Positions 7,562 to 14,421 of a DNA stretch of 22,384 bases are shown here, piece by piece. Within the stretch, counting starts at the first letter, position 1; each line of letters starts with the position of its first letter. Position numbers and translations under genes: made by a program. The stretch is from DALYCO01 sp964535545 (lineage in GTDB: Bacteria; Patescibacteriota; Minisyncoccia; Phycocordibacterales; UBA9973): assembly GCA_964535545.1 (NCBI GenBank), contig CAZHUT010000014.1, positions 1 to 22,384 on the forward strand. Direction: 5' to 3'. The notes below the pieces were generated by a model, which had not been told where the DNA came from, searched no databases, and was given only the letters and a program-made list of their open reading frames with translations.

Positions 7562-7730
7562 GGGATGGTACTTTAATGTTCGACTCCTGCCAAAAACACT
7601 GAAGAAACGCGCAAAAATCCAGGCAACCAGGCTGGCCAGTGATCGCGAAGTTATGCGTCGCATGTATTGGGGTTTCGGCAAGATCCGACACCTCTGCAAC
7701 CCTGAAGGACTTAGGAGAATTTTCGGATAA
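7551..7730 (+). pseudogene. Displaced C-terminal part of the GT2 gene at 6734 (+1 frame)
   Basis: Reading from CAA at 7551 gives QYLEGWYFNVRLLPKTLKKR followed by AKIQATRLASDREVMRRMYW and a short basic tail ending RRIFG and a TAA at 7728-7730. The pattern of a hydrophobic segment, then PKTLKKRxxIQxxRxxSDxE, is the usual end of WbbL-type GT2 proteins, so this is the missing C-terminus and not a separate gene. It has no start signal of its own. It could be a sequencing or assembly indel in a T run, a true inactivating mutation, or a +1 frameshift during translation. The last 20 nt overlap the 3' end of the minus-strand GT4 gene. Confidence 0.75.
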
Positions 7731-8817
7731 AGGCCTGGTAGGTATTTTCAAAACTGAATTCCTTGCTCCAATTCCAAGCGGCAGTACGAAGACGCTCATA
7801 ACGTTCATCATTCTGCAGCAATGAGACGATTTCAGCAGCCATCGCTTCCGGCGTGTTTTGTTTTGTCAGTACACCTGTTACCCCATCACGGACACTGTCA
7901 CGAAGACCTGGCACGTTATAGGCAATAGCCGGAGTCCCCTGCGAGTTTGCTTCCGTTACAATCAGTCCCCACCCTTCCTTTCGTGAAGCGACACAAATAA
8001 CATTCGCAGCAATGTATAAATCTCGTTTCGTGTCCTGCGAAACTTTTCCGAGGTATTCAATTGAAGACGCAAATTTTGAATTCTTAATTTTATTCAAGCA
8101 GCGCGCACCATACCCTGTTCCGCCATCGTCCATTGGTCCGGCCATTTTCAGCATTAATCCCGGGATTTTTTCTTTGGCAATTTCAAATGCCTCTATAACG
8201 TCGAGTGGACGCTTGAGCGACCGGAATGCACTGACAAAAATCATCAGCGGCTGTGCCTTATTTTTCGCCTGTAGTTCAGGAATGGCCTTCCAATTAATTC
8301 CTTCCGGCAAAATAGTGACTCGATCTTTGTAAAAACCGTACTCAATCAATTCCTTTTTGGTACTTTCAGAAACGGTCAGCGTCTGCATGTGTGATAGACT
8401 GAAAAGCATAAAGGGTTCAAGTAAAAAGCCAATTACGTTTATCGGAAATCCGATCTGTCGCAGCCAGCCAGGACCGGTAATATGGTGTACTAATAATGTG
8501 ACTGGCTCATTCACATAGAATGTGGCAAAGAATGGCATGGCATTCCATTCGTCTATAACTTGATCCGCCCAGCCACGCAGATGCTGACGGTAGTATTTCC
8601 ATGCGTAGTAGTAAACTGTGTTACGTGTTCCAACGCGAATGACTTTATACCCTTCCGGGCGAAGTTCCTCAGGAAGACAGCCGTCATATCCGCCGACAAT
8701 AAATGTAACCTCATGTCCGTCACGGACAAGACGCGACGCAATTTCATGCGCACAAACTTCTGCTCCGCCGGCAAGCGGATGCGTTTTGTCTTTCCATGTA
8801 AACCAAAGGAACTTCAT
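7711..8817 (-). CDS. Family 4 glycosyltransferase
   Basis: 368 aa, GT-B fold. The N-terminal domain carries the glycine-rich acceptor loop PLAGGAEVCAHEIASRL (residues 14-30). The C-terminal domain starts around 185 with MIFVSAFRSLKRPLDVIEAF (basic residues at 199-203 that contact donor phosphates). It continues with YLGKVSQDTKRDLYIAANVICVAS and the GT4 E-x7-E signature in KEGWGLIVTEAN (E281, E289). Family knowledge: retaining transfer from an NDP-sugar, as in PimA/CapM-type enzymes, at the inner face of the membrane. The sugar is not predictable. The ATG is embedded in a TAATG overlap with the stop of the upstream GT2 gene, so it is coupled to it. Its 3' end overlaps the tail of the convergent GT2 gene by 20 nt. 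Confidence 0.93.
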   Translation of the reverse strand: MKFLWFTWKDKTHPLAGGAEVCAHEIASRLVRDGHEVTFIVGGYDGCLPEELRPEGYKVIRVGTRNTVYYYAWKYYRQHLRGWADQVIDEWNAMPFFATFYVNEPVTLLVHHITGPGWLRQIGFPINVIGFLLEPFMLFSLSHMQTLTVSESTKKELIEYGFYKDRVTILPEGINWKAIPELQAKNKAQPLMIFVSAFRSLKRPLDVIEAFEIAKEKIPGLMLKMAGPMDDGGTGYGARCLNKIKNSKFASSIEYLGKVSQDTKRDLYIAANVICVASRKEGWGLIVTEANSQGTPAIAYNVPGLRDSVRDGVTGVLTKQNTPEAMAAEIVSLLQNDERYERLRTAAWNWSKEFSFENTYQAFIRKFS

Positions 8818-9758
8818 TAGAAATTAGTTTTCTTGCGAACAATAAAGAGCGGGCGTCGGAGCGATTCATTTTGGATATTGGCGATATACAGAGCGACAAA
8901 ACCGAGACAGCACAATACAATGCCGATTTGAAAAACTACAAATATTGAAAGCATATCAACGCCAGACAGCGCTCGGCCCCATGCAGTTTCCCACACATAT
9001 TTTGAGAGGAAGGCGAAACAACCAAGCAAGAAAGAAAAGCAGGTAATCGTCACACCAAGATAACCGACAAGTTTGAGCGGGAAAATACTGTGCGTAATAA
9101 ATGATGTCATGGCGAGATGAGCCAGCTTAAAAAATGAGTATACCGGTTTACCTTCGCGCAAAGCTGAATCATAGTAGACATGGGTCGTCTCGTAGCCAAG
9201 CCAGTCGATCAAGCCGCGAGTCATTCGATTTCGCTCCTGAAGCTGCTTGAATGATTCAACCACTTCCCGATCGATCAGTCGAAAATCAGTTGAGTATGGC
9301 ATCATCGCTGTCTCGCTCATAAATGACATAAGTTTATAGAAAAGATATGAGCCTGCTCGCTTGAAGAATTTTTCGCCTTCATGCGTTTTGCGGACACCCA
9401 CCACAACCATTGCACCCTTTTCCCAATGTTCAATGAAATCCTTGATTAATTCCGGTGGCTGCTGCATGTCCATGTCGATAGTAACCACGGCATCGCCTGT
9501 GGCATGCACGATACCTGCAGTAAGGGCAATTTCCTTACCGAAATTTCGGGTAAATTGAAGCAACTTAATCCGATTATTATTCTGGCCGAGTGCAGTAACC
9601 TTTTCACCTGTTCTGTCTTTACTACCATCGTCAACGACGACAATTTCATAGTCGTAACGCCCGTCAATATCCTTGAGCACGGAAAGAACCCGCGCCACAG
9701 ACGACTCTACGATTGCCTCTTCATTAAACGCCGGCATAACCACCGAGATTTTTTTCAT
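8817..9758 (-). CDS. DPM1/GtrB-type polyprenyl-phosphate glycosyltransferase (GT2)
   Basis: 313 aa. GT-A domain: ISVVMPAFNEEAIV (residues 4-17), VVVDDGSKDRT (40-50), TRNFGKEIALTAGI (70-83), catalytic TIDMDMQQPPELI (93-105). Two C-terminal TM helices (about 229-252 and 268-294) are followed by the tail IQNESLRRPLFIVRKK. This is the layout of bactoprenol/dolichol-phosphate glucosyl- or mannosyltransferases such as GtrB, YkoT and DPM1. Expected reaction: NDP-hexose plus polyprenyl phosphate gives polyprenyl-phospho-hexose, the donor that GT-C enzymes use. That fits the GT-C genes at 2111-5708 (inference). A -10 box TATACA (9772-9767) lies 8 nt before the ATG, inside the gap to the flippase gene, so it may also be transcribed on its own without a leader. 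Confidence 0.93.
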   Translation of the reverse strand: MKKISVVMPAFNEEAIVESSVARVLSVLKDIDGRYDYEIVVVDDGSKDRTGEKVTALGQNNNRIKLLQFTRNFGKEIALTAGIVHATGDAVVTIDMDMQQPPELIKDFIEHWEKGAMVVVGVRKTHEGEKFFKRAGSYLFYKLMSFMSETAMMPYSTDFRLIDREVVESFKQLQERNRMTRGLIDWLGYETTHVYYDSALREGKPVYSFFKLAHLAMTSFITHSIFPLKLVGYLGVTITCFSFLLGCFAFLSKYVWETAWGRALSGVDMLSIFVVFQIGIVLCCLGFVALYIANIQNESLRRPLFIVRKKTNF

Positions 9759-9799
9759 ATCACGATTGTATAGGTTTTTGGCTATTTGTAAATCCTAAT

Positions 9800-11071
9800 C
9801 TAACGTGATGCAAACTGAGCACGCAAAAGCCGATTGGCCAAAAGGAGTAACCAGCCAATACCGTAACTATACATAAGCACATATGCGAGCGCCTGAATAC
9901 TGCCACCAAAGAACGCCATGCTGATGGCAAAAAGAACCGTGCTAGCAACGAGGATACCCACAAATCGCGGAACCTTGCTCGCGTATGCAATTGTTGCCTC
10001 AAGTGTCATAAAACTGAGCAGTAGGGCTATAACGCCAGATTGCCAGAGTATTGATTCAATGCCTGTTCCCATAGGAGCATGAAATACCGTGTGAAGCATA
10101 AACATTGGAAAAATTTTGAAAAGCGCTATGCCTCCAGCGCCAATACTGCTAAGAATTCCGTATCCGATGGCGATGACTGGCGTTTCCGATTCCTTGCTGC
10201 CAGCAATATATGGCAGAACAACATTCATAAGCGCCACATTGCTGTACAAAATCATCTTGCCAATAATCAAGAATACGCTCATTAGACCAAGCGTCTCGTC
10301 ATGCACTGAAATCTGGGCAAGTAAAATATCTCCGTTAAATAGCACTGACAGTGAAGCAGAATATAGAAATGTATATATAATGTCACGAAAAAATACTGGA
10401 GTAAAAATATTTCCCATCTTTGCAGGTTCGTGCCGACTACTTTGTGGAAAAGTTGTGATTGTCTTGCGTTCAAAAAAATAAAAAATACTTAGTTGTGAAA
10501 TAAAAAATCCGATAAGAGCCAAGCCGGGATTTTTAGTGAGCACTGCCAGGATGACACACAAGCCAATCTTGACCAATGCCGAACCGATATTTACCGTATT
10601 GAAATGGAAAAATGACTTGAGTCCCTGTACGATGCCTGAAAAAATACCCCCGAGTGTTGCTACAACTGCAGTACAGAGAATAATAAAAAACGGCACGAGT
10701 CCATCAACTGCAATAAAATGTGTGACACATAGCATCAAGATCAAGATACATACTGCCAATAGTCCAAAAACTCGGGGCTTATTATGCCTGTACAACGAAA
10801 GAATACGGTTAAAGTCACTTCCCACATCTTGTGACTGGGCAACGGCCGCCATACGCACGGCATATGGTGACAGAGCCCCGCCAAGGACACTGAGCATGAC
10901 AACTAGGTTCATGTATACCTGAAATTCACCAAAGTCACTGACTGAAAAGGCGTGAGCCATGACAACAGTAAAAACATAGTTAAGCATGCCAAGAAAAACT
11001 CCGCCACCAATCATAATGGTTGAGTCTCTAAAAAACGAATTGGTTTGTATGATGCCGATTAAGCGGTTCAT
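9800..11071 (-). CDS. Wzx-type polysaccharide flippase (MOP superfamily)
   Basis: 423 aa with about 12 TM helices. The N-terminus, with FFRDSTIMIGGGVFLGMLNY, FTVVMAHAFSVSDFGEFQVY and LSPYAVRMAA, is typical of the polysaccharide transporter (PST/Wzx, RfbX) branch of the MOP flippases. Expected role: moving polyprenyl-diphosphate-linked oligosaccharide from the inner to the outer face of the membrane. The length is usual for the family. It starts one base after the stop codon of the FtsB/DivIC-like gene, so the two share an mRNA, and is followed after 41 nt by the GtrB-type gene. It could in principle carry another lipid-linked substrate; MurJ is present separately at 16217. Confidence 0.9.
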   Translation of the reverse strand: MNRLIGIIQTNSFFRDSTIMIGGGVFLGMLNYVFTVVMAHAFSVSDFGEFQVYMNLVVMLSVLGGALSPYAVRMAAVAQSQDVGSDFNRILSLYRHNKPRVFGLLAVCILILMLCVTHFIAVDGLVPFFIILCTAVVATLGGIFSGIVQGLKSFFHFNTVNIGSALVKIGLCVILAVLTKNPGLALIGFFISQLSIFYFFERKTITTFPQSSRHEPAKMGNIFTPVFFRDIIYTFLYSASLSVLFNGDILLAQISVHDETLGLMSVFLIIGKMILYSNVALMNVVLPYIAGSKESETPVIAIGYGILSSIGAGGIALFKIFPMFMLHTVFHAPMGTGIESILWQSGVIALLLSFMTLEATIAYASKVPRFVGILVASTVLFAISMAFFGGSIQALAYVLMYSYGIGWLLLLANRLLRAQFASR

Positions 11072-11072
11072 A

Positions 11073-11459
11073 TTATTTGAAAATTGAAAGGAAAGATTGC
11101 CACCAGGATTTCTTTTCGGGCTGAACCGTCAGACTTGAAGCCGCGACAGTGCGCGTATCATCCGTAATCACAACAAGTCCCTCGCCTTCCTTTGCTGCGC
11201 GGTATTTATTTCTAATGGCTTCTTCTACTCCTGCCTGGGTGTCGAGCTTTGCAATCGACTCTTTCGTACGCGCTTCGTTCTCCCGAAGCATTTCAAGTTC
11301 ATGTTCAGCAATCTTAGCGTTACGGTATGCCTCTTGTCGCTTCTCAAAAACTGATACAACCGAAAAAATAAGGAAGATGGTAATGACAGCCAAAACACCG
11401 ACAGTAATCTTACTGTACAAAAAGTGCTTAAATTTTTTCCTCTTTTCAAAATTGGCCAT
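11073..11459 (-). CDS. Septum formation initiator family protein (FtsB/DivIC-like)
   Basis: 128 aa. A short basic cytoplasmic N-terminus (ANFEKRKKFKHFLYSK) is followed by one TM helix (about residues 18-36), then a coiled coil rich in Glu/Lys/Arg/Leu (about 38-75, EHELEMLRENEARTKESIAK) and the family's closing motif GVEEAIRNKYRAAKEGEGLVVI. The tail ends in a hydrophobic/aromatic segment (KKSWWQSFLSIFK). Family knowledge: a bitopic divisome subunit that pairs with FtsL. Linkage to a flippase and glycosyltransferases suggests co-expression of division and envelope synthesis (inference). A -10 box TATACA (11469-11464) sits only 4 nt before the ATG, with no Shine-Dalgarno. Confidence 0.9.
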   Translation of the reverse strand: MANFEKRKKFKHFLYSKITVGVLAVITIFLIFSVVSVFEKRQEAYRNAKIAEHELEMLRENEARTKESIAKLDTQAGVEEAIRNKYRAAKEGEGLVVITDDTRTVAASSLTVQPEKKSWWQSFLSIFK

Positions 11460-11546
11460 ATTGTGTATAGTTCGTGGAGTCTCACAGGTCTTATGTGGAC
11501 ACTACCAGTCTAATCATCATACGTAAAAACGTATCCATACGCAATT

Positions 11547-11657
11547 ATGCTATTTGATCGCAAACACAAGAAAAAAATCCAGATCGTCTGGGGCATTGTC
11601 GTTATTCTCGTCATCGTTTCAATGATCGCCCTCTACCTTCCAAGTTTATTCCGATAA
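11547..11657 (+). CDS. Small single-TM membrane protein (36 aa)
   Basis: The ATG at 11547 opens a 36-residue frame ending TAA. The N-terminus is basic (MLFDRKHKKKIQ), followed by an uninterrupted hydrophobic helix (IVWGIVVILVIVSMIALYLP) and SLFR. The positive-inside layout, the immediate downstream terminator-like hairpin and the divergent position from the ftsB-like gene favour a real gene over a chance frame. No function can be assigned. It could be a small membrane regulator or a partner of a neighbouring membrane protein. Confidence 0.55.
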   Translation: MLFDRKHKKKIQIVWGIVVILVIVSMIALYLPSLFR

Positions 11658-11668
11658 ACTTGGCCTCC

Positions 11669-11754
11669 GAAAAACACCTTTTGCAAAGCCTGCGGAACTC
11701 GGCTCCTAAAACGGAGCCTCAGACAGTCCTCGGCATTGCAAAAGGTGTTTTTTC
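11669..11754. terminator. Large compound hairpin between convergent genes, probable bidirectional terminator
   Basis: A 17-bp perfect stem (AAAAACACCTTTTGCAA at 11670-11686 pairs with 11736-11752) extends inward by one mismatch and GCC/GGC. The loop holds a second hairpin, GGCTCC / GGAGCC (11701-11706 with 11713-11718). Each outer arm ends in a T tract in its own direction, so it could end both the 36-aa gene (plus) and lepA (minus). The loop of about 40 nt with an inner hairpin is larger than a standard terminator needs. Confidence 0.65.
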
Positions 11755-11768
11755 TTCGGCTTTTGTAA

Positions 11769-13580
11769 CTACTCTTCCCCGTTTCGCATCATCTTCAGGA
11801 AGACATCATGCGGGATGGACATTTTTGCGTTTTCTTTCATCTTCTTCTTTCCGCGCTTCTGCTTTTCGAGAAGCTTTTTCTTTCGGGAAATATCGCCACC
11901 GCCCACAACTTTTGAGCCGTGCATCAAGACATCTTTTCGGTAGGCTTTGATAGTTCGCGACGCAATAATTCGTCCGAGCGTCACTGCCTGCACCTTCATT
12001 TCAAACTGCTGTCGTGGGAAAATGGCGTGCAATTTTTCTACTGCTTGTTCTGCTTCGGTTTCGGCTCGCTTGCGGGAGATCACTCGAGTGAAGGCCGGAA
12101 CAACTTCATTGGCAATGACAATATCCATGCGAGTCACATCTGCATCGCGAATTTCACCGATTTCGTATGAGATCGAAGCGTATCCTGAAGTAGCGCTTTT
12201 AAGTTCATCAAAGAAATTGCGCATCATTTCACGAAGCGGCATTTTGAGATTGAGGGCCGAGCGGTTATCGCCCCAGTTTTCCGTATCGCCAATTTCCGCT
12301 TCGTGATCGAACAAAAGCGGCATGAGATTGGTCAGGTAACTTGTCGGAACAATAATCTTTACGTTCACCCACGGTTCGCGGACATTGATGATCATGCCAT
12401 CATCTGGGAACATGTGAGGTGAATAGACAATATCTTGTTTCCCTCCCTTGAGTTCTACATAGTATGTAATCGACGGAGTTGTAATCACGAGATCAAGATC
12501 AAATTCTCGCTTCAGTCGTTCAGTGATGATTTCCAAGTGAAGCATTCCCAAGAAGCCGCAGCGGAATCCGCGGCCAAGCGCGCCTGATGATTCTTCTTCA
12601 AATGAAAAAGCTGAGTCGGAAAGTTTCAAGCGTCCGAGGGCTAGCTTGAGATTTGGAAAATCGTCCTGGCTTTCTGGATAGACTGAAGCCCAGACAACCG
12701 GTCGCGGCTGCATGTAACCTGCAAGTTCAGGTAGTGGATTTTTAGTAGAAGTAATTGTGTCACCGACAGAAGCAATACCTGGCTTCTTGATGCCAGTCAC
12801 AATATAGCCGATTTCTCCGACTGAGAGTTTATCCTGCGGTGATTCATGCGGAGCAAAGATACCAACTTCAAGTGCCTGGAAATATTCTCCGGCAACGGCG
12901 AACTTCAATTGATCGTGGCGGCGGACGGCTCCATCAAAAAGTCGAGTGTAGACGATAACGCCTCGATGATCATCGTATTTAAAATCGAAAATAAGCGAGC
13001 GGAGCGAATCTCCATGTTGAGCAGGAGCTGGCGCCGGAATGCGCTTAATCACTTCCTTCAAAAGCTCTTCCACTCCCTGCCCAGTCTTACCTGAAACTTC
13101 GAGAATTGTGTCGGGGTCAATATTCAAAAGCGTCGCAATTTCGAGTTTCGTTTCGTCGATGCGTGCAAGCGGTGAATCGACTTTTGAAATTGCAGGAATG
13201 ATAACGAGGCCGGCTTCGCGGGCCATGCCGAGTGTTGTCAGTGTCTGTGCCTGTACGCCTTGTGTTGAGTCAACTAAAAGGATTGATCCTTCAACGGCTT
13301 TGAGCGCGCGGGAAACTTCGTATGAGAAATCGATGTGTCCGGGTGTATCGATAAGATTCAAAACGTACTTCTGGCCGCCATCAACAAACTGCATACGCAC
13401 CGGCTGCATCTTGATGGTGATGCCGCGCTCGCGTTCGAGTTCCATATTGTCGAGTACCTGATTCATCATCTTGCGCTTTTCAATAGTACCCGTCAGTTCA
13501 AGCATCCGGTCCGCGAGGGTGGATTTGCCGTGGTCGATATGGGCGATGATTGAGAAATTGCGGATGTGCTTAACGTCCAT
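11769..13580 (-). CDS. lepA: Elongation factor 4 (LepA), translational GTPase
   Basis: 603 aa from the ATG at 13580 (MDVKHIRNFSIIAHIDHGKS), the normal LepA length. GTPase motifs: G1 AHIDHGKST (13-21), G2 RGITIK (52-57), G3 DTPGH (78-82), and G4 written as SKVD (132-135), where NKxD is usual. Domain II, EF-G-like domains III and V, and the LepA-specific C-terminal domain (VVGGGDISRKKKLLEKQKRGKKKMK) are all present. Family knowledge: a ribosome-binding GTPase that affects translocation, initiation and assembly under stress. The open frame reaches 13670, but the first 30 codons would cross the terminator of the upstream gene and lack LepA similarity. An extended -10 (TGC-TATAGT, -10 at 13593-13588) lies 7 nt before the ATG, so the mRNA is probably leaderless. 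Confidence 0.97.
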   Translation of the reverse strand: MDVKHIRNFSIIAHIDHGKSTLADRMLELTGTIEKRKMMNQVLDNMELERERGITIKMQPVRMQFVDGGQKYVLNLIDTPGHIDFSYEVSRALKAVEGSILLVDSTQGVQAQTLTTLGMAREAGLVIIPAISKVDSPLARIDETKLEIATLLNIDPDTILEVSGKTGQGVEELLKEVIKRIPAPAPAQHGDSLRSLIFDFKYDDHRGVIVYTRLFDGAVRRHDQLKFAVAGEYFQALEVGIFAPHESPQDKLSVGEIGYIVTGIKKPGIASVGDTITSTKNPLPELAGYMQPRPVVWASVYPESQDDFPNLKLALGRLKLSDSAFSFEEESSGALGRGFRCGFLGMLHLEIITERLKREFDLDLVITTPSITYYVELKGGKQDIVYSPHMFPDDGMIINVREPWVNVKIIVPTSYLTNLMPLLFDHEAEIGDTENWGDNRSALNLKMPLREMMRNFFDELKSATSGYASISYEIGEIRDADVTRMDIVIANEVVPAFTRVISRKRAETEAEQAVEKLHAIFPRQQFEMKVQAVTLGRIIASRTIKAYRKDVLMHGSKVVGGGDISRKKKLLEKQKRGKKKMKENAKMSIPHDVFLKMMRNGEE

Positions 13581-13587
13581 GCGCCTT

Positions 13588-13596
13588 ACTATAGCA
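13588..13596 (-). promoter_or_regulatory. lepA promoter, extended -10
   Basis: TGC-TATAGT on the minus strand, 7 nt upstream of the lepA ATG and just after the terminator of the previous gene. No good -35 is visible. The geometry implies a leaderless transcript. Confidence 0.5.
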
Positions 13597-13617
13597 AAAA
13601 ACGTTGAAAAAGCTAGG

Positions 13618-13651
13618 TAAAAAAATAACCGAGGGCGCTTGCGTCCCCCGG
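13618..13651 (-). terminator. Terminator of the 191-aa gene
   Basis: On the minus strand CCGGGGG(A)CGC and GCGCCCTCGG form a GC-rich stem with one bulged A and a 2-nt AA loop, followed by TTATTTTTTT. It starts 24 nt after the stop codon of the gene ending at 13676. Confidence 0.85.
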
Positions 13652-13675
13652 ATGTAACAATGAAAAACAAATATT

Positions 13676-14251
13676 TTACTTTGCAGCAAACCCTTTGAAT
13701 GGATGGTGTTCGTGACGGTCAAGGTGGCGCACATGGAAATCAAGTTCCAAATGCGTCCTCTTTTCCCATTCGTACTCCATATATGCAGCCAATAGGCGGT
13801 TGTTGTGAAGCAGGTACCCCAGAAGGAAACGCACTTCTTTTTCACCCTGCGGGAGAATGAGCATCCAGCGTCCTGCGGCTACGGTTGCCAGATACTGGAT
13901 ATTAGCTCGGATCTCAGCTGGTGTTGATACATGGCTAATGTGAAGGCTGCTGATTACATTAGTATCGAAGTTCGAAGCTTTACTTGGGTTATTTCTGTCA
14001 TGTTCTGTTTCGAACAGAAAATATTCCTGTGGCCCGTCGCAGAACGTTTCTCCGAGCGAATTCAAGATAAGATCCTGGAAGCGCGCGTCAATATTTCTAT
14101 GTTCAGGTTGTACTTCTTTAAACAGTCCGCTCATGTCAGTCTGGCCGGACATTTTTGGCCGTATGTAACTTGAGTTGATGATTTTTGGTACGGTCGGACA
14201 ATTGTTGTAGTCTCCGCCTTCATGTTCCTGTAATAAATTTTTTGCTGCCAT
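13676..14251 (-). CDS. Unrecognised soluble protein, 191 aa
   Basis: No signal peptide or membrane helix is visible. The N-terminal third is polar. The middle holds FLFETEHDRNNPS. The C-terminal half has helical segments (PAEIRANIQYLATVAAGRWMLI, EVRFLLGYLLHNNRLLAAYM) and ends in a His-rich stretch (FHVRHLDRHEHHPFKGF) that could bind a metal. I do not recognise a family. It is a real gene on good grounds: its own strong sigma70-type promoter, a structured leader and a strong terminator. It stands alone between lepA and the ABC exporter operon. The ATG at 14251 follows the leader hairpin by 16 nt without a Shine-Dalgarno. Confidence 0.75.
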   Translation of the reverse strand: MAAKNLLQEHEGGDYNNCPTVPKIINSSYIRPKMSGQTDMSGLFKEVQPEHRNIDARFQDLILNSLGETFCDGPQEYFLFETEHDRNNPSKASNFDTNVISSLHISHVSTPAEIRANIQYLATVAAGRWMLILPQGEKEVRFLLGYLLHNNRLLAAYMEYEWEKRTHLELDFHVRHLDRHEHHPFKGFAAK

Positions 14252-14267
14252 TTCTAATTGCTATTGA

Positions 14268-14318
14268 GTTAATTAATGCAAAATCCATGACGAGGTCCCG
14301 GACTTGGCATTAATTAAC
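14268..14318 (-). repeat. 12-bp perfect inverted repeat in the leader of the 191-aa gene
   Basis: GTTAATTAATGC (14268-14279) and GCATTAATTAAC (14307-14318) are perfect reverse complements around a 27-nt loop. The loop can pair further (AA.TCC with GGA.TT). It lies between the predicted transcription start and the ATG, without a T tract, so it is not a terminator. A second inverted repeat, TAACACGT / ACGTGTTA (14315-14322, 14352-14359), overlaps its outer arm by 4 nt and spans the -10 box. Confidence 0.7.
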
Positions 14319-14342
14319 ACGTATAAGAGAATGATTAGTCTT

Positions 14343-14372
14343 TATATAATCACGTGTTATTTACGTTGTCAA
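14343..14372 (-). promoter_or_regulatory. Promoter of the 191-aa gene
   Basis: Perfect -35 TTGACA (14372-14367), then -10 TATATA (14348-14343) at an 18-nt spacing, or TTATAT at 17 nt. Transcription would begin near 14336, leaving a leader of about 85 nt that contains the 12-bp inverted repeat. Confidence 0.6.
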
Positions 14373-14388
14373 ATCATGTACCCAAATA

Positions 14389-14421
14389 AAAAACGGGAAA
14401 GCATGATGCTTTCCCGTTTTT
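14389..14421 (-). terminator. Terminator of the polymerase-MurJ-ABC exporter operon
   Basis: 15-bp perfect stem (left arm 14389-14403, right arm 14407-14421) with a 3-nt loop; core CGGGAAAGCA / TGCTTTCCCG flanked by A and T tracts. It overlaps the TAA stop codon of the ABC exporter by two bases. Confidence 0.85.

Noticed and set aside
11947..13553. Several open plus-strand frames opposite lepA
   Set aside because: They are antisense to a highly conserved gene, have no recognisable domains, and are expected from its codon usage.
13581..13670. LepA start at 13670
   Set aside because: The extra 30 codons run through a GC-rich terminator of the upstream gene. LepA similarity and length begin at 13580, with a promoter in between.
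14345..14350. Plus-strand TATAAT as a promoter
   Set aside because: No -35 at a suitable distance and no plus-strand gene downstream; it is the complement of the minus-strand -10 region.
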